This document shows, one piece after another, positions 9,741 to 20,869 of a stretch of DNA of 64,000 nucleotides. The stretch is taken from positions 3,376,001-3,440,000 of the forward strand of contig NZ_QFYQ01000001.1 in the NCBI RefSeq assembly GCF_003254475.1. Direction: 5' to 3'. The position numbers were made by a program, and so were the translations under genes. Source of the stretch: Phenylobacterium soli. GTDB taxonomy: Bacteria; Pseudomonadota; Alphaproteobacteria; Caulobacterales; Caulobacteraceae. The first letter of the stretch is position 1; every line of letters begins with the position of its first letter. Under the pieces are notes generated by a model that saw nothing but the letters and a program-made list of their open reading frames with translations, was not told the origin of the DNA and did no database searches.

Positions 9741-11555
9741 ATGCGCCAAACCTTCGACGAATCCACCGATCCCTCCTTCGGTCCGAAGCACGTTCCGCTG
9801 ATCCGTCGGGCCATGGCCCAGCAGGGCCTCGACGGCGTGCTGGTGCCGCACGAGGACGAGCACCAGAACGAATACCTGCCCGCGGCCAACGACCGGCTGG
9901 CCTGGGCCACCGGCTTCACCGGCTCGGCCGGCGCGGCGGTGATCCTCAAGGACCGGGCGGCGATCTTCGTGGACGGCCGCTACACGCTGCAGGTGCGCGA
10001 CCAGGTAGACGCGGACCTGTTCGAGATCCGCGATCTGGTGGAAGGCGGCGTTCCGGCTTACCTCGAGACCGCCGCCAAGCCGGGCGCCCTGATCGGCTAC
10101 GACCCACGCCTGCACAGCCCGGACGCCCTGGAGCGGCTGAAGTCCGCCGCCGCCCGGGCCGGCGCGGAGCTACGCCCCGTGACGCCCAATCCGGTGGATG
10201 AGGCCTGGGGCGCGGCCCGGCCGCCGCAGCCGCTGGCGCCGGTGCAGCCGCACCCGCTGGACTACGCCGGCGAGGATTCCTCCTCCAAGCGCCACCGGCT
10301 CGGCGAACTGCTGCGCAAGCATGGCGCCGAGGCGACGGTGATCACGGCGCCGGCATCGATCGCCTGGCTGTTCAACATCCGGGGCGGCGACGTGATCCGC
10401 TCGCCCCTGCCACTGTCGCAGGCCATCCTCAACGCCGACGGATCGGCGCGGCTGTTCCTCGACCCGCAGAAGGTTACCCCCGAACTGCCGACGTGGCTGG
10501 GCAACGAGGTGCGGCTGGAGACCCCCGGCGACCTCTACGACGCGATCGGCGACCTCAAGGGCAAGAAGGTGCTGATCGATCCGTCGATCTCCTCGGCCTG
10601 GTACTTCGAGGCGCTGTCGGCGGCCGGCGCCCAGGTGCTGCGCGGCGAGGACCCCTGCGCCCTGCCCCGCGCCTGCAAGAACCCGGTGGAGGTGGAGGGC
10701 AGCCGCAAGGCCCACGCCCGCGACGGCGTCGCCCTGGCCCGCTTCCTCTACTGGCTGGCCACCGACGGCCAGGCGAACCCGCCGGACGAGGTGGAGACCG
10801 TCTCCAGGCTCGAGGCCTTCCGCGAAGAGACCGGCGCCCTGAAGGATCTCTCCTTCGACACGATCGCCGGCGCGGCGTCCAACGGCGCCATCGTCCACTA
10901 CCGACCCACGGAGCGGCTCAACAAGCGGGCCGAAAAGGGCTCGCTGCTGCTGGTCGATTCCGGGGCCCAGTACCTGGACGGCACCACCGACGTGACCCGC
11001 ACGATCGCCATCGGCGAGCCGACCGCCGAGATGCGCCAGCGCTTCACCCTGGTGCTGAAGGGCAACCTGGCGCTGGCCCGGGTGCGCTTCCCGGCCGGGA
11101 CCACGGGCTCGGCGCTGGACGTCCTGGCGCGTCAGGCGCTGTGGGCCCACGGGCTCGACTACGACCACGGCACCGGCCACGGCGTCGGCTCCTACCTCGG
11201 CGTGCACGAGGGCCCGCACCGGATCGCCAAGGCGCCCAACGCCGTCGCCCTCCGCCCCGGCATGATCGTCTCGAACGAGCCGGGCTACTACAAGGAAGGC
11301 GCCTACGGGATCCGCATCGAGAACTTGCAGGTGGTGACGCCGGCCGAGCCGATCGACGGGGGCGACCGGCCGATGCTGGGCTTCGAGACCCTGACGCTGG
11401 CCCCCATCGACCGCCGGCTGATCGACACCGCCCTGCTCACCGACGAGGAGCGCCGCCAGGTCGACGCCTACCATGCGCGGGTGCTGGAGGTGGTGGGGCC
11501 GAAGAGCCCGGCCGAGGTCCGCGCCTGGCTGGCGCAAGCCTGCGCGCCGCTGTGA
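9741..11555 (+). CDS. Xaa-Pro aminopeptidase (aminopeptidase P, M24B), three-domain form
   Basis: 604-aa cytoplasmic metallopeptidase that removes an N-terminal residue preceding proline. Two creatinase-like N-terminal domains precede the pita-bread catalytic domain (from about residue 320). The metal ligands are visible: the Asp pair in LLLVDSGAQYLDGTTDVTRT (about 405 and 416), His in GTGHGVGSYLGVHEGP (about 480), Glu in SNEPGYYKEG (about 514) and Glu in GIRIENLQVV (about 528). Length matches the eukaryote-like XPNPEP1 form rather than the 440-aa E. coli PepP. The methyltransferase gene follows after 5 bp. Confidence 0.95.
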   Translation: MRQTFDESTDPSFGPKHVPLIRRAMAQQGLDGVLVPHEDEHQNEYLPAANDRLAWATGFTGSAGAAVILKDRAAIFVDGRYTLQVRDQVDADLFEIRDLVEGGVPAYLETAAKPGALIGYDPRLHSPDALERLKSAAARAGAELRPVTPNPVDEAWGAARPPQPLAPVQPHPLDYAGEDSSSKRHRLGELLRKHGAEATVITAPASIAWLFNIRGGDVIRSPLPLSQAILNADGSARLFLDPQKVTPELPTWLGNEVRLETPGDLYDAIGDLKGKKVLIDPSISSAWYFEALSAAGAQVLRGEDPCALPRACKNPVEVEGSRKAHARDGVALARFLYWLATDGQANPPDEVETVSRLEAFREETGALKDLSFDTIAGAASNGAIVHYRPTERLNKRAEKGSLLLVDSGAQYLDGTTDVTRTIAIGEPTAEMRQRFTLVLKGNLALARVRFPAGTTGSALDVLARQALWAHGLDYDHGTGHGVGSYLGVHEGPHRIAKAPNAVALRPGMIVSNEPGYYKEGAYGIRIENLQVVTPAEPIDGGDRPMLGFETLTLAPIDRRLIDTALLTDEERRQVDAYHARVLEVVGPKSPAEVRAWLAQACAPL

Positions 11556-11560
11556 CTCCG

Positions 11561-14505
<2,945 letters not shown>

Positions 14506-16203
14506 TCAGGCATGCATCAGGGCTCGGGCGGCGGCGCGGGCGGCGTCGGTGATCTCCGCGCCGGAGAGCATGCGGGCGAGCTCCTCTTCACGCTCGGCGG
14601 CGGAGAGCGGCTCGACGGCGGTGCGCAGCCGCTCGCCCTCCCCGGCCTTGGCGATGCGCCAGTGCGCGTCGCCGCGGGCCGCCACCTGCGGGCTGTGGGT
14701 GACCACGAGGACCTGCGCGTCCGCGGCGAGGCGCTTGAGGCGCAGACCGACGGCGTCGGCGACGGCGCCGCCGACGCCTTGGTCGACCTCGTCGAAGATC
14801 ATCAGTGGCTGGGGGCCGGCGCCGCGGCCGGCGAGCGCGGCCTTGAGGGCCAGGGCGAAGCGGGCGAGCTCGCCGCCGGAGGCGATGGCAGCGAGGTCGC
14901 CGAAGGGCGCGCCGGGGTTGGTGGCGATCTGGAAGGCCACATCGTCAACACCTGCCGGCCCGGCCCGGGCCTCCGCCAGCGGCTCGACCGCGACCTGGAA
15001 GCGGGCCTTCTCGAGCTTGAGGGGGGCGAGCTCGGCCATGACGGCGGCGGCGAGCCGGTCGCCGGCGGCGCGGCGGGCGGCCGAGAGGGTCCCGGCGGCG
15101 GCGAGGTAGGCTGAGCGGGCGGCGGCGAGCGCGGCCTCGGCGGCCTTCAGCTCGTCGCCGGAGGTCTCGACGGCGCGCAGCCGCTCGGCGAAACGGGCGC
15201 GCAGGGTGGGCAGCTCCTCGACGCTGACGCCGAGCTTGCGGGCGAGCCCCCGCAGGTCGAACAGCCGCTCCTCGGCCTTCTCCAGGCGATCGGGCTCGAA
15301 CGCGAAGGCCTCGGCGGCCAGGTCGATGGCGGCCTCAGCCTCCTGGGCCTCGATGAGCACCCGGTCAAGGGCGGCGGAGGCTTCGGCCAGGCGCCTGACG
15401 GCGGCGACCTCCTCGGCGGCGCCGGCCGAAAGGGCGCGCTCGCGGGCGCGGTCGAGGGAGCGGACGGCCCCGGCGACGCGCGCCGAGAGGCCGTCGAACA
15501 CGTCGCGTGCGGCGCCGATCTCGGCCAGGGACTTCTCGGCCGCGCCCAGCAGGGCGCGCTCGCCGGCGAGTTCGGCCTCCTCGCCCTCGCGCGGATCCAG
15601 GCGCTCGATCTCGGCGAGGCGCAGGGTCAGCTCCTCGGTCTCGGCGGCGGCCTGGTCCACCAGGCGGTGCAGCTCCTCGACCTTCTGGCGCGCCTCGCGC
15701 CAGCCGTGCCAGGCGGCCTTCACCGCCTCGACCTGGCCGGCGAGCCCGCCGAAGGCGTCGAGCAGCGGCCGATGGGTGCGGGCGTCCAGCAGGCCGACGG
15801 TCTCGTGCTGGCCGTGGACCTCGAGCAGGGCCTCGCCGATCTCCTTCAGCACGCCGACGCCGGTCGCCTGGTCGTTGACGAAGGCGCGACTGCGGCCGTC
15901 GGCCGAGAGGGTGCGGCGAAGCACGAGGTCCTCGTCGCGGCCGTAGGAGAGGCCCTTCTCCTCGAGGATCTCCCAGACCGGATGGTCGGGCGCGGGCGCG
16001 AAGACGGCGGAGGCGGCGGCCTGGGCGGCGCCGCGGCGCACGAGGCCGGCGTCGGCGCGGGCGCCGGTGGCCAGGCCCAGGGCGTCGAGGATGATCGACT
16101 TGCCGGCCCCGGTCTCGCCGGTGAGCACGGTCAGGCCCGGGCCGATGGACAGGTCCAGGGCCTCGATCAGGACCACGTCGCGGATCCACAATCCGATCAG
16201 CAT
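14506..16203 (-). CDS. recN: DNA repair protein RecN
   Basis: 565-aa SMC-like ATPase that organises DNA ends during double-strand-break repair. Walker A is TGETGAGKS (28-36), central coiled coils run from about 150 to 350, the signature-like ASGGELARFALALK is near 450, and Walker B is MIFDEVDQGVGG. Starts ATG with MLIGLWIRDVVLIEALDL, as in the family. I looked upstream for the alphaproteobacterial LexA box (GTTC-N7-GTTC) and did not see one, so SOS control is not supported here. Confidence 0.97.
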   Translation of the reverse strand: MLIGLWIRDVVLIEALDLSIGPGLTVLTGETGAGKSIILDALGLATGARADAGLVRRGAAQAAASAVFAPAPDHPVWEILEEKGLSYGRDEDLVLRRTLSADGRSRAFVNDQATGVGVLKEIGEALLEVHGQHETVGLLDARTHRPLLDAFGGLAGQVEAVKAAWHGWREARQKVEELHRLVDQAAAETEELTLRLAEIERLDPREGEEAELAGERALLGAAEKSLAEIGAARDVFDGLSARVAGAVRSLDRARERALSAGAAEEVAAVRRLAEASAALDRVLIEAQEAEAAIDLAAEAFAFEPDRLEKAEERLFDLRGLARKLGVSVEELPTLRARFAERLRAVETSGDELKAAEAALAAARSAYLAAAGTLSAARRAAGDRLAAAVMAELAPLKLEKARFQVAVEPLAEARAGPAGVDDVAFQIATNPGAPFGDLAAIASGGELARFALALKAALAGRGAGPQPLMIFDEVDQGVGGAVADAVGLRLKRLAADAQVLVVTHSPQVAARGDAHWRIAKAGEGERLRTAVEPLSAAEREEELARMLSGAEITDAARAAARALMHA

Positions 16204-16342
16204 GGGTGCGAGGATCGCCCGGAATCAGCGCCCGACCAAGGGCGGCCCTGCGGAATATCGATCACGGTTTGTTCTTTATTTCAAGAGACGAAGAGAACCA
16301 CGGACCTCACCGATCGACACGGATGGCGGCCTTCGGCCGGGA

Positions 16343-16451
16343 ACCACGAAAGGCACGAAAGACACGAAAGCCCGCCGGCAAGCACAAGTGGTCCGCAAAT
16401 GAAGAGGGCGGCCCAAGGCCGCCCTTTCGTGCTTTTCGTGTTCTTCGTGGT
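16343..16451. repeat. CACGAAA-type direct/inverted repeat element, copy 1
   Basis: The left arm is a run of 9-10 bp units built on (G/A)CACGAAA (16343-16370). The right arm is its inverted counterpart (16424-16451, TTTCGTG units). Between them is a GC-rich terminator-like hairpin. The element fills most of the bamD-recN gap and its end touches the bamD stop codon. A second copy with the same architecture is at 45329-45550. Confidence 0.8.
16396..16424 (-). terminator. Intrinsic-terminator-like hairpin after bamD
   Basis: On the minus strand GGGCGGCC-TTG-GGCCGCCC forms an 8-bp GC stem with a 3-nt loop, followed by the pyrimidine-rich TCTTCATTT. It lies 26 nt after the bamD stop codon, inside the CACGAAA repeat element. 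Confidence 0.6.
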
Positions 16452-17455
16452 CAGCCGAAGGGGTGGAAGATGGAGCGCCTCTTCTTCGGCTTCTCGGCGG
16501 GGGCGTCGGTCTTCGGCGTCTCGGCCGGAGCGGCGGCCGGAGGCGGGGCGGCCTCGGTCTTGGCCTCGACCGGCTTGGCTTCGGACGGCGGCTTGATGGT
16601 CTGTTCCTTGTCGTGCCGGAACGGCATGTGGAACAGGCCGCGCTTGCCTCTGGCCGTCGGCTCGACGGCGGGCTTCAGCCCGCTGCTCGTCAGCAGCTTG
16701 TAGGCGTCGGCGTACCAGGGATCGCCCGGGTAGTTGTAGCCGAGCACGGCGCCGTTCTTCTTGGCCTCCTCGACGAGGCCGAGGGTCAGGTAGGCCTCCA
16801 CCAGGCGATAGAGCGCCTCGGGGGTGTGGCTGGTGGTCTGGTAGCGGTCGACCACGCCCTTGAAGCGGTTGATCGCCGCCAGGGTATCGCCCTGCCGCAG
16901 GTAGTAGCGGCCGATGGTCATTTCCTTGCCGGCGAGCTGGTCGTTGACCATGTCGATCTTCAGCCGGGCGTCGGTGGCGTATTCGGTGTTCGGGTAGCGC
17001 TGGACGACGTCCTTGAGGTTGTCGAGCGCCTGGCCGGTGGCCGCCTGGTCACGGCCCACGTCGACGATCTGCTCGAAGTAGCAGACGGCCTTCAGATAGT
17101 GGGCGTAGGCCGCGGCCGGGTTGCCCGGATAGAGCTGGATGAACCGGTCGGCGTCGGCGATCGCCTCGGCGTAGTTGTTCGACTCGTAGTGGGCGAAGGC
17201 CTGCATCAGGATCGAGCGGCGGGCCCACTCCGAATAGGGGTGCTGGCGCTCCACCTCGCCGAAATAGTCGACGGCCTGGTTCCACAGGCGGCGGTCCATG
17301 TAGTCCGCGCCCGTGGCGTAGAGCAGCTCGACCGGCCGCTCCTCATAGGCAAGCTGTGGCTTCTTCTTGCCCTTGCCGGCGCAGCCGGCGACCGCGAGTG
17401 CGCAGAGGGCGGCGACCAGCGCCGGGCGAGCCCACGAATTCCGAACGACGAGCAC
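16451..17455 (-). CDS. bamD: Outer membrane assembly lipoprotein BamD (ComL/YfiO)
   Basis: Lipoprotein of the BAM complex that inserts beta-barrel proteins into the outer membrane. A signal peptide ends in the lipobox LAVAGC, followed by GKGKKK. Tandem TPR-like repeats then run from about residue 40 to 260 (ERPVELLYATGADYMDRRLW, YFGEVERQHPYSEWARRS, ADRFIQLYPGNPAAAYAHY, TEYATDARLKIDMVNDQLAG). An unusually long C-terminal tail (about 275-334) is rich in Pro, Ala, Lys and Glu. I favour the GTG at 17455 because GAGG lies 5 nt upstream; starts at 17461 or 17485 are possible. Its position after lpxC is the usual alphaproteobacterial order. Confidence 0.95.
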   Translation of the reverse strand: MLVVRNSWARPALVAALCALAVAGCAGKGKKKPQLAYEERPVELLYATGADYMDRRLWNQAVDYFGEVERQHPYSEWARRSILMQAFAHYESNNYAEAIADADRFIQLYPGNPAAAYAHYLKAVCYFEQIVDVGRDQAATGQALDNLKDVVQRYPNTEYATDARLKIDMVNDQLAGKEMTIGRYYLRQGDTLAAINRFKGVVDRYQTTSHTPEALYRLVEAYLTLGLVEEAKKNGAVLGYNYPGDPWYADAYKLLTSSGLKPAVEPTARGKRGLFHMPFRHDKEQTIKPPSEAKPVEAKTEAAPPPAAAPAETPKTDAPAEKPKKRRSIFHPFG

Positions 17456-17539
17456 CTTCACCTCAAGGACAGACCGCGCCCCCACGCGAGGACTCCGCTT
17501 CTACACCACGTCGATAGGAGCGCAAACGGAACGGCGCCG

Positions 17540-17692
17540 CATATCCCTTCCCGTTCACAGGAAGGGGGGACCGCAGCCGAGCGAAGCGGAGAGCGGCGGT
17601 GGGAAGGGCCGGCTTCTGCAGTGCGCATTCCGCCCCCTCCGTCATCCGCTCCATGGCGGATGACACCTCCCCCGTCGAACGGGGGAGGAGCG
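17540..17692. repeat. Palindromic intergenic repeat (REP/BIME-like), second copy
   Basis: Between bamD and lpxC. It contains the perfect hairpins GTCATCCGC/GCGGATGAC (17641-17664) and CCTCCCCCGT/ACGGGGGAGG (17666-17688), plus a left unit opening with CCCTTCCCGTTCACAGGAAGGG. The arrangement of two facing units of CCTCCCC-type hairpins separated by short sequence resembles the element at 3790-3904. The last hairpin ends 7 bp from the lpxC stop, so it may stabilise or terminate the lpxC transcript. Confidence 0.75.
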
Positions 17693-17694
17693 GA

Positions 17695-18588
17695 TCAGAC
17701 CGCCTGCTTCAGCGGCTCGGCGAAGGTGCGGTAGCGCCAGGCGGTGGGTTGGGCGGCCAGGGCGCGGACCAGGAGGTTGTTCATGGCGTGGCCGGCGAGC
17801 TCGCCCTCGAAGCGGCCAAGGATCGGGGCGCCGAGGACGTAGAGGTCCCCGATGGCGTCGAGGGCCTTGTGGCGCACGAATTCGTCAGGGCGACGCAGGC
17901 CCTCCGGGTTCAGCACCCGGTCGCCCTCGATCACCACCACGTTCTCCATGGAGCCGCCGCGGGCCAGGCCCATGGCGCGCAGGGCCTCGACCTCGTGCAG
18001 GAAGCCGAAGGTGCGGCAGTCGGCGAGCTCGTCGCGGAAGGCCTGGCCGTCCATGGCGAGGTCGATCGTCTGCGTGCCGATGGCGGCGGTCGGAAAGCGG
18101 ATCTCGAAGGCGACTTCGAAGCCCTCGGCGGGCTTCAGCGCGGCGCGCTTGTCGCCTTCCACGACCTCGACATCCTCGAGGACCTCGATGAACCGGCGCG
18201 GGGAGTCCTGCATGCGCGTCCCGGCGCGGTCGAGCACCTTGATGAAGGGCAAGGACGAGCCGTCCATGATCGGCATTTCGGGCCCGTCGATCTCGACCAC
18301 GGCGTTGTCGACCCCGGTCATGACCAGGGCGGCCATCAGGTGCTCGATGGTGGAGACGGTGACGCCCGCATCGTTGCCGATGACGGTGCCGAGCTGGGTC
18401 TTCACGACGGTGTCGGGCGCGACCAGCACCCGGTTGTCCTTGTCGATGACGTCGGTGCGGACGAAGACGATACCGGTGTCGGCCGCGGCCGGGCGCACGG
18501 CGACGCGCGTGTAGGCGCCAGTGTGCACGCCGACGCCGGCGAAGGTCGCCGGGCTGCGCACCGTATGCTGATAGGCGTCTGCGGCCAC
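17695..18588 (-). CDS. lpxC: UDP-3-O-acyl-N-acetylglucosamine deacetylase LpxC
   Basis: 297 aa. Zinc deacetylase performing the committed step of lipid A synthesis. The zinc ligands are His83 in STIEHLMAAL and His240 and Asp244 in FVRHKALDAIGDLY; the catalytic-base His267 is in GELAGHAMNN. Opening sequence HTVRSPATFAGVGVHTG is typical. I chose GTG 18588 because GGAAGG lies 8 nt upstream; the frame extends further but without homology. It is downstream of ftsZ and a small gene, as commonly seen around ftsZ. Confidence 0.97.
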   Translation of the reverse strand: MAADAYQHTVRSPATFAGVGVHTGAYTRVAVRPAAADTGIVFVRTDVIDKDNRVLVAPDTVVKTQLGTVIGNDAGVTVSTIEHLMAALVMTGVDNAVVEIDGPEMPIMDGSSLPFIKVLDRAGTRMQDSPRRFIEVLEDVEVVEGDKRAALKPAEGFEVAFEIRFPTAAIGTQTIDLAMDGQAFRDELADCRTFGFLHEVEALRAMGLARGGSMENVVVIEGDRVLNPEGLRRPDEFVRHKALDAIGDLYVLGAPILGRFEGELAGHAMNNLLVRALAAQPTAWRYRTFAEPLKQAV

Positions 18589-18776
18589 GCTTGAAACCTT
18601 CCGAATCTGATCAGCCGGCCCTGCCGACCGAACTCGCCCCGCAGCTTGGTTAAGCCGTATGCGGCGGCGCAGCAAAACAAGCCCTGTTTCGCAATGTTTC
18701 GCTTTGGGAAGGGTTAACGGGCCCGCCCCTCACGCACCCACAAACATGTGGACGCACAAGGGGTTAGGCGAACGGC

Positions 18777-18995
18777 CTATTCGGCCAGGTAACGTCGGGA
18801 CCCGACGAGGACGTCGGCGCGGTCATGGACCGTCACTCGGGCGTCGTCGCCGACCGCCGCCAGCCGCGTGGCCAGGCTGCGGGCGTGGGCCTCGGCCTCG
18901 CGGCCGGAGAGGAACATCACCGGTTCCAGGTCGTCGAGGGCGACCCGCCAGCCGCCCGCCGCAGGGGCGACGACGATGAGATGGTCATGCCGCAT
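18777..18995 (-). CDS. Small DUF2188-like protein between ftsZ and lpxC
   Basis: 72 aa from ATG 18995 (MRHDHLIVVAPAAGGWRVAL). The pattern of a beta strand with GGWRV, then F-S-REAEAHARSLA helix, then ARVTVHDRADVLVGSRRY, resembles the DUF2188 fold in layout; this is a weak resemblance, not a firm family call. Its Shine-Dalgarno GGGAGGTG is part of the 3' arm of a 12-bp hairpin directly after ftsZ, so translation may be limited by RNA structure or by transcription termination. Function unknown. Confidence 0.6.
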   Translation of the reverse strand: MRHDHLIVVAPAAGGWRVALDDLEPVMFLSGREAEAHARSLATRLAAVGDDARVTVHDRADVLVGSRRYLAE

Positions 18996-19029
18996 GAAAA
19001 CACCTCCCGGAAAGACGCCGGGAGGTGTT
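18995..19029 (-). terminator. 12-bp perfect hairpin after ftsZ; overlaps the next gene's ribosome-binding site
   Basis: On the minus strand AACACCTCCCGG - 7-nt loop - CCGGGAGGTGTT, followed by TTC and then the ATG of the small gene. It begins 48 nt after the ftsZ stop codon. The stem and short T run fit an intrinsic terminator of ftsZ, while the 3' arm contains the Shine-Dalgarno of the downstream gene. Confidence 0.75.
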
Positions 19030-19076
19030 GTACGCCGGCCGGGGGCCGGCGGCATTCGCCTATGATGAGATCGGGG

Positions 19077-20564
19077 CTAGTTGGCTAGCCGACGCAGGAA
19101 GGAGGGGATCTCCAGATCCTCGGCGGTCTCGGCCTGGGCGTCGGGCTGGGCGACCTCGAGCGGCTGGGCGCCGCCGCGGCTGGCCATCGGACGCGGGGCC
19201 GGAGCCGCCGGGGTCTCGTAGCGCTGGCGACCGCCGCCGAACATCGACAGGAACCCGCCGCGCGGCTTGCGGCTCTCGAAGGCCGGCTCGGCGAACAGCG
19301 GCTCGTCGTCGACCTCCTCGTCGGCCACGGACGGGTCGACGATGCGGGTGATCGGGGCGTTGATGACCGGCTGCGGCGCCGCCGCGGCGACCGGGGCCGG
19401 CGCGGCCGCGGCGAACAGGCCGGGCTGCTCCTCCTCCAGGGCGGGAGCCTCGGCGGCGAGCGGCTCGGCGGCGATCTCGGCGGCCACCGGCTCGAAGGCC
19501 GGAGCGGCTTGGGCCAGCGGGGTCGGCTCGGCGTCGACGCGCAGCGCCGGGGCCTGCAGGGTGCGGCGCTCGGGCTTGGGCTCGATGGCGGCAATCGAGG
19601 CGCCGTCCATGCCGGTGGCGACCACCGACACGCGGATCATGCCGTCGAGGGTCGGGTCGAAGGCGGCGCCGAAGATGATGTTGGCTTCCGGGTCGACCTG
19701 CTCGGAGATGGCGTTGGCCGCCTCGTCGACTTCCAGCAGGGTCATGTCGAGGCCGCCGGTGACGTTGACCAGCACGGCCTTGGCCCCCTTCAGCGAAACC
19801 TCGTCGAGGAGCGGGTTCTGGATGGCGTTCTGGGCGGCCATCAGGGCGCGGTCCTCGCCCACCGCCTCGCCGGTGCCCATCATCGCCTTGCCCATCTCGG
19901 TCATCACCGTGCGGACGTCGGCGAAGTCGAGGTTGATGAGGCCGGGCAGGACCATCAGGTCGGTGATCGAGCGGACGCCCGAGTGCAGGACCTGGTCGGC
20001 CATGCCGAAGGCTTCGGCGAAGGTGGTCCGCTCGTTGGCGACGCGGAACAGGTTCTGGTTCGGGATGACGATCAGGGTGTCGACGTAGCGCTGCAGCTCG
20101 CCGATGCCGGCGTCCGCCAGGCGCATGCGGTGGCGCCCCTCGAAGTGGAACGGCTTGGTGACCACGCCCACCGTCAGTATGCCGCGCTCGCGGGCGCACT
20201 TGGCGATGATCGGGGCCGCGCCGGTGCCCGTGCCGCCGCCCATGCCGGCGGTGATGAAGACCATGTGGGCGCCGTCGAGGTGCTCGCCGATCTCCGGGAT
20301 CGACTCCTCGGCCGCGCTCATGCCGACCTCAGGATGGGCGCCCGCGCCGAGGCCCTGGGTGACCTGCACGCCGAGCTGGATGCGCCGGTCGGTCTTGGCG
20401 AACTGGAGCTGCTGGGCGTCGGTGTTGGCGACGACGAACTCCACGCCCTCGAGGCCCGCCTCGATCATGTTGTTGACCGCGTTGCCGCCGGCCCCGCCGA
20501 CGCCGAAGACCACGATCCGGGGCTTCAATTCCGTCGCCCGGGGCGCTGTGAGAGAAATCGTCAT
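19077..20564 (-). CDS. ftsZ: Cell division protein FtsZ
   Basis: 495-aa tubulin-like GTPase that forms the Z ring. The GTP-binding signature GGGTGTGA is at 109-116; [19 protein letters not shown] opens the fold, and the T7 region includes [19 protein letters not shown]. The GTPase core ends near 325. A long Ala/Pro/Glu-rich linker of roughly 155 residues follows, then the C-terminal peptide [13 protein letters not shown] that binds FtsA. The long linker is typical of Caulobacterales. Start ATG 20564 has AGGGG upstream. It is preceded by a control region with CtrA-type and GANTC sites, and followed by a hairpin. Confidence 0.98.
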   Translation of the reverse strand: MTISLTAPRATELKPRIVVFGVGGAGGNAVNNMIEAGLEGVEFVVANTDAQQLQFAKTDRRIQLGVQVTQGLGAGAHPEVGMSAAEESIPEIGEHLDGAHMVFITAGMGGGTGTGAAPIIAKCARERGILTVGVVTKPFHFEGRHRMRLADAGIGELQRYVDTLIVIPNQNLFRVANERTTFAEAFGMADQVLHSGVRSITDLMVLPGLINLDFADVRTVMTEMGKAMMGTGEAVGEDRALMAAQNAIQNPLLDEVSLKGAKAVLVNVTGGLDMTLLEVDEAANAISEQVDPEANIIFGAAFDPTLDGMIRVSVVATGMDGASIAAIEPKPERRTLQAPALRVDAEPTPLAQAAPAFEPVAAEIAAEPLAAEAPALEEEQPGLFAAAAPAPVAAAAPQPVINAPITRIVDPSVADEEVDDEPLFAEPAFESRKPRGGFLSMFGGGRQRYETPAAPAPRPMASRGGAQPLEVAQPDAQAETAEDLEIPSFLRRLAN

Positions 20565-20869
20565 GGGGACCCCTGCCGTCCTGACCTGCCGCTTTGGCCG
20601 TTTGCCGCTTTCAGGAGCCCGCGACCGCCCGCGGAACACCTGCTCCTTAAGGATGGGTTTACTAGGCGACCGACATCCTTAATCGAGGGTTAAGGCCATA
20701 GCGTGAGTCGGCGCGCGGGCGAGGCCGCGGATTCCTCAAAAAACGCTTGTGGGACAAGGAGAAGCGCGAATCGCCAGCTTCCCCTGCGACGGTCTGTCCG
20801 AAGCTTAACGGCAAAATTTTCCCAGCAAAGAACCACTTGGCCGATTCGCGGTCTGCGAACGCTGGAGCT
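20565..20869. promoter_or_regulatory. ftsZ control region with four GANTC (CcrM) sites
   Basis: The 305-bp gap between the flavoprotein gene and ftsZ. Besides the TTAA boxes described separately, it has GANTC at 20705-20709, 20730-20734, 20768-20772 and 20843-20847: four in 143 bp, where chance in roughly 70% GC DNA predicts about one per 360 bp. GANTC is the CcrM methylation target used with GcrA in Caulobacter to time ftsZ expression (established for C. crescentus; inferred here). No gene is apparent in this stretch. Confidence 0.7.
20647..20693 (-). promoter_or_regulatory. CtrA-type binding sites upstream of ftsZ
   Basis: TTAA-TCGAGGG-TTAA at 20679-20693 is a perfect TTAA-N7-TTAA CtrA box. 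It is itself the core of a CCTTAA/TTAAGG inverted repeat. A further TTAA at 20647 belongs to a perfect 9-bp inverted repeat TTAAGGATG (20647-20655) / CATCCTTAA (20674-20682). The main box lies about 115-130 bp upstream of the ftsZ ATG. In C. crescentus, CtrA represses ftsZ; the same role is inferred here. Confidence 0.75.

Noticed and set aside
10493-11560. A frame extending the methyltransferase upstream across aminopeptidase P
   Set aside because: Arg/Gly-rich shadow frame; the methyltransferase begins at ATG 11561.
16204-16342. Possible SOS (LexA) box upstream of recN
   Set aside because: GTTC words occur but not with the N7 spacing of the alphaproteobacterial GTTC-N7-GTTC box.
16343-16451. 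CRISPR-like repeats because of the regularly spaced CACGAAA units
   Set aside because: Units are 9-10 bp with no unique spacers of 30-40 bp and no cas genes nearby.
18640-18730. CtrA box in the gap between lpxC and the small gene after ftsZ
   Set aside because: Two isolated TTAA words without a correctly spaced partner.
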